NCBI RefSeq assembly: GCF_020531905.1
Contig: NZ_JAJAWG010000006.1
Location: 124,001 to 188,000, forward strand
DNA from: Deefgea salmonis
Lineage (GTDB): Bacteria; Pseudomonadota; Gammaproteobacteria; Burkholderiales; Chitinibacteraceae
DNA length: 64,000 bases
Reading direction: 5' to 3'
The translations under genes and the position numbers were made by a program. Shown here piece after piece: positions 54,683 to 64,000 of the stretch. Each line of letters opens with the position of its first letter. Position 1 is the stretch's first letter. The notes under the pieces were generated by a model. That model did not search any database, was not told the DNA's origin, and saw nothing but the letters and a program-made list of their open reading frames with translations.

Positions 54683-55230
54683 TGCGCGCAGCGTTTTATC
54701 GCCCTGCACAAGCGGGCATTATTTTAATCATGGCGCTGGTTCTGCTATTGATTGCGACCTTGCTTGGCGTATCTGGCATTCGCAATGTGCTATTGCAAGA
54801 AAAAATCAGCGGCAATAATTATGATCAATCCATGGCCTTACAAGCCACCGAATCGGCGCTGCGCGCTGCCGAAGCCAAGATTGAAAGTAATCCCGATATC
54901 ACCGCGCTCAATGGGCAAAGTTGCCTTGCGCCCACGCTATGCCCGATCTCTCCACCCGATACCCCCGCCACCGGTTGGACCGATGTCGATGCGGCTTTTT
55001 TAGTCAACACCACCCTGCTCGACGGCAAGCCGCAGTATTTTATTCAGTTGATGTCCGAAACCAATAGCGACGATGAGTCGGGCATTTCAGGCAGCGCCTC
55101 AGCCAATCAATACGGTGGCAGTGGCGGGATTGTCTCGCGCACTTTCCGCATTACTGCACGCAGCTCGCCAGATTCAAGCACGGGTCGTGCCGCAGTTCGC
55201 TTACAAACCACCGTCAAAGTCGATAGGTAG
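54679..55230 (+). CDS. pilX: Type IV pilus assembly protein PilX
   Basis: 183 residues. The N-terminal AG/IILIMALVLLLIATLLGVSGIRNVLLQEKISGN segment is the PilX helix, in which the usual Glu5 is absent and the first residue after Gly is Ile; this is normal for this family. Next comes ALQATESALRAAEAKIE, then a globular part with a CLAPTLC cysteine pair. Four-base overlap with pilW; pilY1 starts 4 bases after its stop. Confidence 0.9.
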   Translation: MMRAAFYRPAQAGIILIMALVLLLIATLLGVSGIRNVLLQEKISGNNYDQSMALQATESALRAAEAKIESNPDITALNGQSCLAPTLCPISPPDTPATGWTDVDAAFLVNTTLLDGKPQYFIQLMSETNSDDESGISGSASANQYGGSGGIVSRTFRITARSSPDSSTGRAAVRLQTTVKVDR

Positions 55231-55234
55231 CACC

Positions 55235-58200
55235 ATGCTTAAATGTCAGATCAAATCGATCACCTACTTGGTCGCGATCGCGGTTGCGACGCTAACGCCG
55301 CCCGCTTGGGCTGCGATTGAGATTGCACCGGCCCCGTTGTATGTCGGTGGTTTTGTTCCCGGTAGCTTGGCCTTAGTGCCTTCGGTTGAGTTTCCGACCA
55401 TTATTAGTCAGGCCAATGTCGGCGCTTATTCTGCCAGCAATGAATACACCGGCTATTTTGACGCCAATAAATGCTACACCTACGTCAATGACCCCATTGA
55501 AGCCAATCGCCACTTCAAACCCATCAGCAAAACCACCACCCGCAGTTGTTCGGGCAATTGGAGTGGTAATTTTATGAATTGGGCGGTCACGCAAACCATC
55601 GATCCGTTTCGTGCGGCATTGACTGGCGGCTATCGCGTTCGCGACACGGCGAGCGAAACGTGGTTAGAAAAAGCGCGGCATGATCGCGGCGGCGGTTATG
55701 GCGATCGCACCAGCAACGTTGCCGGCACTACGCCGTTTAGCTGGGGCAATTTCACGATACGCGTCGCCAATTTGGGCAATAAGATGTATTTCACCGGCAG
55801 TGGTAATGTCAACAACCCAGGTACCGTACAGCCCTACCCTGATTCAAGCAGCAATGCCAAAAAAGAGCAGGTGTTTGAAGCCTCGGTGCGCGTGAAAGTC
55901 TGCGATTCGGCTTTTCCAGAAAAAAACTGCGCCCAATATGGCAGTAACTGGAAACCCGAAGGCTTGATTCAACAATATTCAAGTAATTTGCAATACAGTA
56001 TTTTTGGTTATCTCAACGACAGTAACGCGCTTAGAGATGGTGGCGTGATGCGCGCCAAAAATAAATTTGTCGGTGAATATAAACTCGATGCCAGCAACAA
56101 CCGCTTGGTGACCAATCCCGCTCGCGAATGGGATCCGAGCACCGGAGTTTTATACCGCAATCCAGATTCTGCCGATGCGGCAGATACCAATGCCGGCATC
56201 CAAGATAGTGGCGTGATTAACTATCTGAATAAATTTGGCCAAATGACCACACGGCAACACAAAAGTTACGACCCAGTGAGCGAGTTGTATTACGCCGCGA
56301 TCCGCTACTTTAAAAACCTCGGCAATGTGCCGAGTTACTCCGATTTAACGGGCGATAGCAATAGCAAAAATCAGCAAGCCGATGGTTTTCCGGTGATTAC
56401 CCGCTGGGATGACCCGATTAAATACTGGTGCCAAAAAAATGTCATTTTAGGCATTGGCGACGTTAACTCACACCGAGACAAAAACTTGCCAGGCAGCACC
56501 AACAGTAGCGGTGAGCCGGCGATGCCCAGCGAAGTGAGTAATGACAAAACCATTAATGTCGTCACCGCAACGCAAAAAATCGCGCAATTAGAAGGCATTA
56601 ACATGAATGCTAATGCGCAATTTACTGGCCGCGATAACTCTGCGTATATCGCCGGTTTAGCCTATGACGCCCACACCGTTGATCTACGCCCTGAAGGGAC
56701 TAACAGCAGTAGCGAGCTACTCAAACGCATTAAAGGCATGCAAACCTTATCAACGTATTGGGTTGATGTCCGTGAAGGTGGCGTTTTGGCCAACCGCAAC
56801 AGCAATCAATATTGGCTGGCGAGTAAATACGGCGGTTTTAAAGTACCAAATGACTTTAAACCCTACGACAGTCAAACCACCAGCATTGCCGATGCGCTGT
56901 GGTACACCACCAAAGACATCTTATCGACAGGCGACAAGCGTCCAGATAATTTCTTTGTCGCCAGTGATGCACAAAACATGGTCTCGGGCCTGACTAAGGC
57001 CTTTGCCAGTATCAGCGCCGAGCGAACCAGCTCGGCCGCTGCACTCACTTCATCGAGTAATAAAATTGAGCCCGGCGTAGCGGTTTTTCAAACCACGTTT
57101 TCTAGCTCCAGCTGGAGTGGTGATTTAAGCGCTTACGCCATCAATCAAACCACGCAAAAACCAGAAACCACGCCGTTATGGAGCGCCGTTGCTGCGCTAC
57201 CTAAGCCAGCGGATCGTAAAATTTATTTTAATCAAACCCCACAAGCGGCCTCAGGCAAGACTGAATTCAAATCTGGCGCCAGCGGTTTAGATTCAAATAT
57301 ATTTACTGCCAATGTCATCAATTATTTGCGCGGGGATCGTAGCCAAGAAGTCCCCAGCGGATCGTTTCGTGCTCGCAGTAGCGCGCTAGGTGACATTGTC
57401 AATTCAGCGCCGGTGTATGTTGGCAGCCCGAATCCTCGGCTTTATGCCAAAGAAGCCGGCTACGCGCAATTTGCCAAAGACCAAGCCGCTCGCACGCCAA
57501 TGGTGTATGTCGGCGGCAACGATGGCATGTTGCACGGTTTTAACGCCAAAACCGGCGTTGAAGTGTTTGCGTTTATTCCCAATGCCGTACTCAATCAGCA
57601 GCTGGCCAACACGGCCTCACCCGACTATAGCCACCAATACTTTGTCGACGGCGAAATCAGTGTGGCCGATGTGTATGTCGGTAGTCGTTGGAAAACCATC
57701 CTAGTTGCCAGCCTAGGTCGAGGTGGTCGCGCGACCTTTGCGCTGGACGTCACCGACCCGAACAATATGTTGCCACTATGGGAAAATAACCCACAGCGGG
57801 CGCCAAGCATTGGCCAAGTGCTGGGTAAACCAGTGATTGCGCAATTGGCCAAAGGCAGTTGGAGCGCCATCATGGGCAACGGCCTGAACAGTGCTGGCGA
57901 CAAAGCCCAATTAATGATGATTGATATCGAGAGCGGCGATGCCACATTTATCGACACCGGCATTGCAGGCAATAACGGCCTGTCTGCCGCCGATGTGTGG
58001 GATACCAATGGCGATGGGATTCATGACACCGCCTACGCGGGCGATCAACGTGGCAATCTGTGGAAGTTTAATCTGTCAAAAAACAATCCGACGGCCATTA
58101 AGCTGTTTAGCGCCACCAGCAGCTCGGGTGCCCAAGCGATTAGCGCCGCACCGATCGCCGTAGTCAATCCCAAAACCAAAGTACGCTGGGTGTTTTTTGG

Positions 58201-58804
58201 CACTGGCCGTTTTTTAAATACCAATGACTTAAGTAATAAAGACGTGCAAAGCTGGTATGGCATCATCGACAGTAATCAAGCCGTGGATCGCAGTAGTTTG
58301 ATGACGCGCAGAATCCTCAAAGATGGCTCGACCAGCAATGGCTCAGTCCGCGTGATGTCCAAGCCCGGCGCCAACGATATGCAAGGCAAATCGGGCTGGG
58401 TGATCGATTTTAAAGGCTCAGGCGTGGCCATTGAGGGCGAGCGCATGCTGTTACCGAATCAAATTCGCGGCAATAGCTTAATCGGCACCAGCCGGATTCC
58501 AGACGGGAGCGATCCTTGCTTACCCGAAGGTCGCGGTTACACCATGGCCATTGACCCATTTAGCGGCGGGAGTTTAGAGCAAGGCTTTTTTGATCTTAAT
58601 GGCGATGGCAAAGTTGATGAAAGCGACAAAATTGACGGCAATTATGCCAGCGGTGTTGGCTTTGACAGCAGCCCGAATGCACCGATTTTTGTTGGCGACG
58701 GCATGATTTCCAGTTTAGAAAACGCCGGTACTTCACACATAAAAACCCAAGGCAAATTAGGCCGCATCGTTCGCACCTCTTGGCGTGAAATTTTAGGAGT
58801 TTAA
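55235..58804 (+). CDS. pilY1: Type IV pilus tip adhesin/assembly protein PilY1
   Basis: 1189 residues from the ATG at 55235 (a Sec signal peptide ending TPPAWAA); the frame is open into pilX and that part is ignored. The N-terminal half is variable. The C-terminal half is the PilY1 beta-propeller with [42 protein letters not shown] and the calcium loop [15 protein letters not shown] near residue 920. A second calcium-like loop, [15 protein letters not shown], lies near the C-terminus. PilY1 caps the pilus with the minor pilins and can act in adhesion and surface sensing. No von Willebrand domain is obvious. Confidence 0.93.
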   Translation: MLKCQIKSITYLVAIAVATLTPPAWAAIEIAPAPLYVGGFVPGSLALVPSVEFPTIISQANVGAYSASNEYTGYFDANKCYTYVNDPIEANRHFKPISKTTTRSCSGNWSGNFMNWAVTQTIDPFRAALTGGYRVRDTASETWLEKARHDRGGGYGDRTSNVAGTTPFSWGNFTIRVANLGNKMYFTGSGNVNNPGTVQPYPDSSSNAKKEQVFEASVRVKVCDSAFPEKNCAQYGSNWKPEGLIQQYSSNLQYSIFGYLNDSNALRDGGVMRAKNKFVGEYKLDASNNRLVTNPAREWDPSTGVLYRNPDSADAADTNAGIQDSGVINYLNKFGQMTTRQHKSYDPVSELYYAAIRYFKNLGNVPSYSDLTGDSNSKNQQADGFPVITRWDDPIKYWCQKNVILGIGDVNSHRDKNLPGSTNSSGEPAMPSEVSNDKTINVVTATQKIAQLEGINMNANAQFTGRDNSAYIAGLAYDAHTVDLRPEGTNSSSELLKRIKGMQTLSTYWVDVREGGVLANRNSNQYWLASKYGGFKVPNDFKPYDSQTTSIADALWYTTKDILSTGDKRPDNFFVASDAQNMVSGLTKAFASISAERTSSAAALTSSSNKIEPGVAVFQTTFSSSSWSGDLSAYAINQTTQKPETTPLWSAVAALPKPADRKIYFNQTPQAASGKTEFKSGASGLDSNIFTANVINYLRGDRSQEVPSGSFRARSSALGDIVNSAPVYVGSPNPRLYAKEAGYAQFAKDQAARTPMVYVGGNDGMLHGFNAKTGVEVFAFIPNAVLNQQLANTASPDYSHQYFVDGEISVADVYVGSRWKTILVASLGRGGRATFALDVTDPNNMLPLWENNPQRAPSIGQVLGKPVIAQLAKGSWSAIMGNGLNSAGDKAQLMMIDIESGDATFIDTGIAGNNGLSAADVWDTNGDGIHDTAYAGDQRGNLWKFNLSKNNPTAIKLFSATSSSGAQAISAAPIAVVNPKTKVRWVFFGTGRFLNTNDLSNKDVQSWYGIIDSNQAVDRSSLMTRRILKDGSTSNGSVRVMSKPGANDMQGKSGWVIDFKGSGVAIEGERMLLPNQIRGNSLIGTSRIPDGSDPCLPEGRGYTMAIDPFSGGSLEQGFFDLNGDGKVDESDKIDGNYASGVGFDSSPNAPIFVGDGMISSLENAGTSHIKTQGKLGRIVRTSWREILGV

Positions 58805-58805
58805 G

Positions 58806-59228
58806 TTGAAAATCCCAGTCCCGCCCCGCGCCGCACATGGCTTTACGCTGATTGAAATGATGATTGTGGTGGCCATTATTGGTATTTTGGCCGCCATCGC
58901 CTATCCCTCTTACACGCAATACGTGGTGCGTAGCCATCGTGCCGCCGCCAAAGCGTGTCTTTCTGAGCAAGCGCAACTCATGGAGCGCTATTACACCACG
59001 CATATGAATTACACCGGCGCGTCCCCGACATTGGCTTGCCAAACGGAGAGCGGCATGGCAACGCGCTATGCATTTACGACGGATATTGCCAACGCACGCA
59101 GTTACACCGTCACCGCCACCCCGATTGGCACGCAATTGAGCCAAGACTTGCAATGCGGCACGCTCAGTATCGACTCGCAAGGTGGTAGGACGGCGAGTGG
59201 TAGCGGCGGCGCAGCCGCTTGTTGGTAA
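58806..59228 (+). CDS. pilE: PilE-type minor pilin
   Basis: 140 residues from a TTG one base after the pilY1 stop. Prepilin site [42 protein letters not shown], in the PilE/type IV pilin minor group that closes pilY1 operons. [11 protein letters not shown] follows, and a disulfide is likely between the C-terminal cysteines ([12 protein letters not shown] and AACW). It is the last gene before a strong terminator. The short polar tail ([12 protein letters not shown]) is low complexity. Confidence 0.9.
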   Translation: MKIPVPPRAAHGFTLIEMMIVVAIIGILAAIAYPSYTQYVVRSHRAAAKACLSEQAQLMERYYTTHMNYTGASPTLACQTESGMATRYAFTTDIANARSYTVTATPIGTQLSQDLQCGTLSIDSQGGRTASGSGGAAACW

Positions 59229-59230
59229 AA

Positions 59231-59263
59231 AAAAACGGCGCTGCCAATCAGCGCCGTTTTTTT
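59231..59263. terminator. Bidirectional terminator after the pilin operon
   Basis: AAAACGGCGCTG pairs with CAGCGCCGTTTT across a 5-base loop, with A-runs before and T-runs after. It ends both the pilin operon and the convergent patatin gene. Confidence 0.93.
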
Positions 59264-59278
59264 ATCTTGCCTGCCCGC

Positions 59279-60424
59279 TCAAACTGGGCACAAAGTCTGC
59301 ATCTCTTCACCGCGTAGCGTATGCACCGCAGTACCAAAATGCGCCGGTTTCACATATTGCGTCCATGGCGACTTGGCCAAGGCGTTTTGCATGTCGGCAT
59401 AACCGGCATTGCGCCGCTCTAAAATCGATGGCCGAGAGAATTCCGCATCGGAATCGGCAATCTGCTCACCACTGGGGTGATACACCAAGTGGACAATATC
59501 AAAATGGGCATTGCCATTGTGTGCGCTCAGATTCAAATCATCGCTCACCGCGCTAATATCAACGTTAGCGCCTTGTGATACATGATGCATCGCGCGGCGA
59601 TGATTATGCTGCTTGGCCAAGGTATCAATATGCTGCCGAGTTCGGCTGGCGTATTGAATCTGTTTTTGTCGCCACGCCACACTGTCCATATTGCGTGGCG
59701 CGGGGCCGTGTGCATCCCATAAATCAATCATAAACACCAAAGTGTTACCATCGAGCTCACTTTGAAAAATCGCATCCAATGGCGTATTAGACACACAGCC
59801 GCCATCCCAATACAGCTCACCATCCACCTCGGTGGCCGGAAATCCCGGAGGCAATGAACCGCTAGCCAAAACATGCTCTGGGCCGATGGTTTGCCGATGA
59901 TTATCAAAAAAAACCAACTCGCCGGTCGTGACCTTGGTCGCGCCCAACACCAATTGCGCGCCTTGGTGATTGATCAAATCAAAATTGGCCAAACGCTGCA
60001 ACGTGGCCCGCATTGGCGATGTATCGCAAAAACTGGCGGTCTGCGGCGACATATCATTGAGCAGCAAAGGGCTAGGAAACCGTGGTTGCCAAAAATTGGG
60101 CTGGCCCATGGTGACCGCTTCCATAAAGCTCAATTTGTTATACATCCGCCGCCAATCGCCCTGCAGATATTCACCGCTCATATTCTTGCGCGAAATATCT
60201 GACCATAATGCATCCAGCTGGCTTAAACGGTCTTCAGGGGTATTGCCCGCTAAGATGCAGGCATTAATAGCCCCGATTGATATACCTGCAAAAAAATCCG
60301 GCTCTAAGCCGGCTTCGTGCAACGCTTGATACGCGCCAATATGATATGCGCCTAAAGCCCCGCCGCCTTGTAATACCAAGGCAATCCGCGGTTTTTGAGA
60401 TGATTTCTTTTCTGCTACAGCCAT
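59279..60424 (-). CDS. Patatin-like phospholipase (DUF3734 type)
   Basis: 381 residues from the ATG at 60424, which has GAGGAG 6 bases upstream. The oxyanion loop is LVLQGGGALGAYHIGAYQALHEAG. The nucleophile Ser lies in GISIGAINACILAG near residue 50. The Asp of the dyad is in YWDGGCVSNTPLDAIF near 205. The C-terminal part is a DUF3734 region (SRPSILERRNAGYADMQ). No signal peptide is seen. Relatives hydrolyse phospholipids or polyhydroxyalkanoate precursors; the substrate is open here. Confidence 0.9.
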   Translation of the reverse strand: MAVAEKKSSQKPRIALVLQGGGALGAYHIGAYQALHEAGLEPDFFAGISIGAINACILAGNTPEDRLSQLDALWSDISRKNMSGEYLQGDWRRMYNKLSFMEAVTMGQPNFWQPRFPSPLLLNDMSPQTASFCDTSPMRATLQRLANFDLINHQGAQLVLGATKVTTGELVFFDNHRQTIGPEHVLASGSLPPGFPATEVDGELYWDGGCVSNTPLDAIFQSELDGNTLVFMIDLWDAHGPAPRNMDSVAWRQKQIQYASRTRQHIDTLAKQHNHRRAMHHVSQGANVDISAVSDDLNLSAHNGNAHFDIVHLVYHPSGEQIADSDAEFSRPSILERRNAGYADMQNALAKSPWTQYVKPAHFGTAVHTLRGEEMQTLCPV

Positions 60425-60730
60425 CAATCGCTCCTCAATCAATTCATCAGCAAGCCTGTTTTATCGCTTTGCATTACGCCCAGAACGCTTTTGCAAAAAT
60501 ATTGCTGCATCGCAACAAATAAAGCCTAGTCGATGAAAGGCACATTGGCATTATTTTTAATCGTCACTTTCACCGTGTATCTTGATCAAGATCCTGAAAG
60601 TCTTTTATCCGAAAACTTACAATTATCTGTACAATCCCTCGCACAAAAGTGGTCTGCCAAAATGAAACCACGCGGCAAAAAACCTTTGTCGATCGACCCC
60701 CTCTTTGATTCATCCTGCCAAGGCCTCAAA
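60425..60730. other. Gene-free stretch between the patatin and nuclease genes
   Basis: About 306 bases. The nuclease frame is open through most of it, but it encodes no conserved sequence and the signal peptide starts at 60731. A short palindrome, CTTGATCAAG, lies near 60582. Nothing else is supported; it probably holds the divergent promoters. Confidence 0.5.
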
Positions 60731-61417
60731 ATGCTGCGTTTTTTTCTAGTTTTATTACTCATGACCTCGGCGCACGCCGAAACCCTGAGCGGCCATATTA
60801 TTGGCGTTAACGATGGCGACACCGCCACGCTACTGACCACCGACAGAAAGCCAGTCAAAATCCGCCTGTGGCAAATCGACGCGCCCGAACGAGACCAAGC
60901 TTTTGGCGAAAAATCTAAGCAATCGTTGTCGGATTTAATTTATCGAAAAGACGTCACCGTGCAAGTCGACACCCAAGACCAATATGGGCGCAGCGTCGGC
61001 AAAGTGTTTGTTGGCGGGATGGATGTCAATTTGGAACAAATCAAACGCGGCATGGCTTGGTTTTATACCCAATACGGTAGCGATGAAAAATACCGTGCGG
61101 CCGAGCGGCAAGCCAAAGCGGCGAAATATGGTTTGTGGATCGATCCTGCGGCTGAAGCCCCATGGCAATGGCGCGCCAGTGGCAAAACCAGCCGCCCAAC
61201 CGCCGTTAACCCACCGGCCGCTAACCAAGCTGCGCCAAGCAAAACGGCCACCAGCAACCCGCCCGCAGTTGTGAGCAACTACCGCTGTGACGGTCGACAA
61301 CACTGCTCACAAATGAGCTCTTGCGCGGAGGCAACGTATTTCATCCAGCATTGCCCCAATGTCAAAATGGACGGCAATAACGACGGCATTCCGTGCGAAA
61401 AACAATGGTGTAAATAA
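60731..61417 (+). CDS. Secreted thermonuclease-family protein with Excalibur calcium-binding tail
   Basis: 228 residues from the ATG at 60731 (signal peptide MLRFFLVLLLMTSAHA). Staphylococcal-nuclease-like domain: IIGVNDGDTATLLT (first catalytic Asp region), VKIRLWQIDAPERDQAFGEKS (catalytic Arg and Glu) and DQYGRSVGKVF (second Arg). A Pro/Ala-rich linker near residues 160-185 leads to an Excalibur domain with CDGRQHCSQMSSCAEA and the calcium loop DGNNDGIPCE. Expected to degrade extracellular or periplasmic nucleic acid in a Ca-dependent way. Confidence 0.92.
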   Translation: MLRFFLVLLLMTSAHAETLSGHIIGVNDGDTATLLTTDRKPVKIRLWQIDAPERDQAFGEKSKQSLSDLIYRKDVTVQVDTQDQYGRSVGKVFVGGMDVNLEQIKRGMAWFYTQYGSDEKYRAAERQAKAAKYGLWIDPAAEAPWQWRASGKTSRPTAVNPPAANQAAPSKTATSNPPAVVSNYRCDGRQHCSQMSSCAEATYFIQHCPNVKMDGNNDGIPCEKQWCK

Positions 61418-61448
61418 ACGCGATTTGCATTAGCCTCAGACATCAAAT

Positions 61449-62021
61449 CCAACGCTGAGGCGTAGAAACAAAATCCGACGCAGAGGCATAGACACAAAAT
61501 CCGACGCAGAGGCGCAGAGACGCAGAGACGCAGAGGAAACCAAGCAAAAACATCAAAAAACGCAGTTTAAATCGTGTTTGCTCCATTCTAATTTGGCTTT
61601 TCTCCGTGCCTCCGCGTCTCTGCGTCAAAAGGTTTTTCTAAAATCCGACGCAGAGGCATAGACACAAAATCCGACGCAGAGGAAACCAAGCAAAAACATC
61701 AAAAAACGCAGTTTAAATCGTGTTTGCTCCATTCTGATTTGGCTTTTCTCCGCGCCTCCGCGTCTCTGCGTCAAAAGGTTTTTCTAAAATCCAACGCAGA
61801 GGCGTAGACATAAAATCCAACGCAGAGGCACAGAGACGCAGAGCAAACCAAGCAAAAACATCAACAAACGCAGTTTAAGTCGTGTTTGCTCCATTCTGAT
61901 TTGGCTTTTCTCCGCGCCTCTGCGTCTCTGCGTCAAAAGGTTTTATTGCGTTTAGCGATTTGATCTGACTTGGTTTTTCTCTGCGTCTCCGCGTCTCTGC
62001 GTCAAAAAGGTTTTGATCAGT
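61449..62021. repeat. Tandem array of about 150-bp inverted-repeat units
   Basis: Three successive copies carry a shared core beginning ACCAAGCAAAAACATC at 61539, 61685 and 61847 (spacing 146 and 162 bp). Each core is preceded by GACGCAGAGG-type arms and followed by the inverse, CTCTGCGTCAAAAGG. A fourth, half unit ends near 62015. The arms belong to the widespread CGCAGAGACGCAGAG repeat class. Copies differ by a few bases, so they are probably old duplications. No gene lies between 61418 and 62086. Confidence 0.85.
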
Positions 62022-62086
62022 ACGGCATAACGATCGATTGATCCTCATGCCGCCACGCAATTCACTGAACAAGCAGCGCCCAGCAA

Positions 62087-64000
62087 TTAATTCACTTTCA
62101 CCTCAAGCACCCCCGATTGAATCGACAATTGCGTGTCTTTCATAATCACCGGGCTAGGCACTTGACCGTTTTGCAAGGGGTTGATTTTGCGGAAGGTGCA
62201 TTGCATTTGCGTCGGCGTTAATTTCACCACTGCGTAGCCTTGTGCATCGGTATCGGCGTAACGAATCCATGGATTATTCACCGGTGCTGCGCCCGTTGCT
62301 GGATTGGCGAATGGATTCAGAAACGGCGTGACTTGGCTGGCAGGAATCTGCGCCGCAGTGATGCCGCCGCCGACTTTTTGCGCGATGTTTTGTGCAATAA
62401 AACCGGCGAGTGTTTGTGCGGCGATGGATTTTTTAGTCGCCGCCAAATTGGCAATCAGCGCGGCAATGGTTTGTCCAAGTTGCCCGCCAAGCAAATCATT
62501 AAAGGTATTCACCTCGCTGCGGCTTAAACCTGCCGTGGCGACAAAAGCTTGCGCTGGTACGATTTTGGCGTTAATTGCCCCCGTCACGGCGGCGCTCACT
62601 TGGCTGCTATTACTTAAATCGCTCACTCCGGCTTGCTGCGCGATGCCGACGCTGAGCATTTGAATCGCGATCTGCTCGGCCCCCGCTTCACTACTAAACA
62701 CCAAAGCCTGCGCGCTCGCCAAAGCCGGGTCACGCACGGCACTGGCAAAATAATGATAGAACGAATCGCTACTCATTCCCGCCGTCACCAAGTCGATCAA
62801 TGCTGGCGTATTGGGCGGCGTGGCGCTGTAGTCGGCGTGGGCGACACCGGCGTAAAAACTATGAATATCACCGGTAATCGCCACCACATTTTTGATTTGA
62901 TTTTGGCGAATAAATTGCAGCAAATCGCTGCGCTCGGCATTAAATCCATCCCACTGATCGGCGTTGAGGACCAAGTCTTGCTGCAAGGCGCTTGGCACGC
63001 CCGGCAAATTGCGAGCATCTAAGCGCATTTTGAGTAAAGACACTTCATTGCCCCACACCTTCCACTGCGCTTTGGAATTTTTAAGCGTGCTTTTCCACCA
63101 TTCGCGTTGGGTTTTACCCAAAATCGACACCAGCGCCAACTCGTCGCCCTGCGCTTTACCGATGGCCATTTTTTGCGCTTCTACCGCGCTTAACTGCTGG
63201 CTAGGCACTAAATACCGACTGCCAATACTGCTGCCCACTGCCGCCTCGGGCAAGATATGGTCGGCGCGGTAAAGTCGCTCGTCGGTCATCACCAAATGCA
63301 TCAACTGGCCAAATTGGAAATCGCGATACAGTCGCACGGTATGAAAACCACTGGCCTTGGCGTCAAACACGATATCGGCCGGCATAAACTCATACCAGGC
63401 TTGATTGGCCGAGCGGCGACGCGTTGTTTCGTGTTTGTTATCGCCACCGCGCTGCGGATCGTAAGTCCCATTGTCGTACGTGGTCGCATCGCCCCAGCAA
63501 TCATCAGAAAACTCATGATCATCCCAGATGGCAATCATCGCAAAGCGCGCATGCACTTGCTGCAAGCGTGGGTCGCTGCGGTATTGTTTATACAGCGCGC
63601 GGTAATCGGCCAAAGTCAGCGCATAGCGCGCACCGCTATTGCCCGCTTTAAAAGCACCATCGGGTAGTTTTAAAGCGCCATGCTGGGCTTCAACCTGACC
63701 GGTTTGAAAGTCTTCACCAATGGTTTCATAAATATAATCACCAAGATGGACGATAAAATCGAGATCCTCAGTCAACAATTGGCTAAAGCCGCCCCAGTGA
63801 TGAATGCTCCAATCCTGACAAGACAAAAACGCAAACTGCAATTGCGCTAAATCAGCATTGGCTGCCGCTGCAGTTTTAAAACGCCCCACCATCGAGCGCG
63901 AACCATTCACAATAAACTGATACCCATAGTAGGTATTGCCCGCGAGGCCAGTTAATTTGTGGCGTACGCTATGATCCCATTCAGACAAGGCCGCGAGCGT
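62087..64000 (-). CDS. phoD: PhoD-type alkaline phosphatase, 5' end beyond the window
   Basis: At least 637 residues; the frame is open to the right edge, so the signal peptide and N-terminal domain start lie outside. Visible PhoD features: GLAGNTYYGYQFIVNG of the Fn3-like N-domain, then metal-site motifs FAFLSCQDW, IVHLGDYIYE, IAIWDDHEFSDDCWGD (all metal ligands present) and NVVAITGDIHSFYAG. The C-terminal 200 residues form an Ala/Gln-rich helical region (QVSAAVTGAINAKIV) not typical of the short PhoD. Phosphodiesterase/monoesterase activity in the periplasm is expected, usually under phosphate control; no Pho box can be seen here because the promoter is outside. Confidence 0.92.
   Translation of the reverse strand, partial: TLAALSEWDHSVRHKLTGLAGNTYYGYQFIVNGSRSMVGRFKTAAAANADLAQLQFAFLSCQDWSIHHWGGFSQLLTEDLDFIVHLGDYIYETIGEDFQTGQVEAQHGALKLPDGAFKAGNSGARYALTLADYRALYKQYRSDPRLQQVHARFAMIAIWDDHEFSDDCWGDATTYDNGTYDPQRGGDNKHETTRRRSANQAWYEFMPADIVFDAKASGFHTVRLYRDFQFGQLMHLVMTDERLYRADHILPEAAVGSSIGSRYLVPSQQLSAVEAQKMAIGKAQGDELALVSILGKTQREWWKSTLKNSKAQWKVWGNEVSLLKMRLDARNLPGVPSALQQDLVLNADQWDGFNAERSDLLQFIRQNQIKNVVAITGDIHSFYAGVAHADYSATPPNTPALIDLVTAGMSSDSFYHYFASAVRDPALASAQALVFSSEAGAEQIAIQMLSVGIAQQAGVSDLSNSSQVSAAVTGAINAKIVPAQAFVATAGLSRSEVNTFNDLLGGQLGQTIAALIANLAATKKSIAAQTLAGFIAQNIAQKVGGGITAAQIPASQVTPFLNPFANPATGAAPVNNPWIRYADTDAQGYAVVKLTPTQMQCTFRKINPLQNGQVPSPVIMKDTQLSIQSGVLEVKVN

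Noticed and set aside
61449-62021. CRISPR array
   Set aside because: The repeating units are about 150 bp with inverted arms, and the intervening parts are conserved rather than unique spacers. No cas genes are present.

Overview
The window looks like chromosomal DNA of a betaproteobacterium in or near the Neisseriales (Chromobacteriaceae/Chitinibacteraceae type). This is inferred from gene content and order: an ntrX-like end followed by trkA-trkH, narK-narGHJI with a linked PpiC-type isomerase, a betaproteobacterial minor-pilin/pilY1 cluster, mpl, murB, ppc and glmS. The species cannot be fixed from the sequence alone. No rRNA, tRNA, CRISPR array, integrase or complete insertion sequence was seen.

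Layout. 1-6.4 kb: end of an NtrX-like regulator, K+ uptake (trkA, trkH), a LysE-type exporter, a GGEEF diguanylate cyclase and mpl. 6.4-16.5 kb: murB with a possible small RNA upstream, ppc, a PhzF-like protein, a Cache-type chemoreceptor, a glycine-zipper envelope protein and an AI-2E-family permease. 16.6-18.8 kb: a 294-bp miniature inverted-repeat element, then glmS. 19-23.2 kb: an arsenate-resistance locus (arsR divergent from a GAPDH gene and arsJ) with an unrelated GIY-YIG-like gene between GAPDH and arsJ. 23.2-26 kb: a DUF2252 protein, a histidine phosphatase, a second miniature element with a clear 8-bp target duplication, and a REP-like pair. 26-35 kb: respiratory nitrate reductase, its transporter and the isomerase. 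35.4-40.4 kb: a DsbA-like protein, an M14-like peptidase coupled to an alpha/beta hydrolase, sstT and a Tag-type glycosylase.

40.6-44.7 kb is the accessory part. Two attC-like sites separate small reverse-strand genes (a DUF2695-like remnant, a PH-domain protein, DUF2513), which reads as an integron-less cassette array. About 80-bp direct repeats flank it, followed by a large DUF4209/HEPN-like protein and long palindromic repeats. 44.7-52 kb: sbcDC and NAD salvage (pncA-pncB), with a heptamer tandem repeat between them. 52.6-59.2 kb: a tightly packed minor-pilin operon fimT-pilV-pilW-pilX-pilY1-pilE. 59.3-64 kb: a patatin phospholipase, a secreted nuclease with an Excalibur tail, a 570-bp array of inverted-repeat units and a PhoD-type phosphatase cut by the window edge.

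How it works together. Most blocks are household modules: K+ uptake, peptidoglycan recycling and synthesis, anaplerosis, amino-sugar synthesis, NAD salvage, nitrate respiration and type IV pili. ArsR-GAPDH-ArsJ would form and export 1-arseno-3-phosphoglycerate. The novelty is in the mobile and repeat layer: two miniature transposon families, solo ends of the first family lying just past gene stops, the cassette array, and the candidate HEPN protein.
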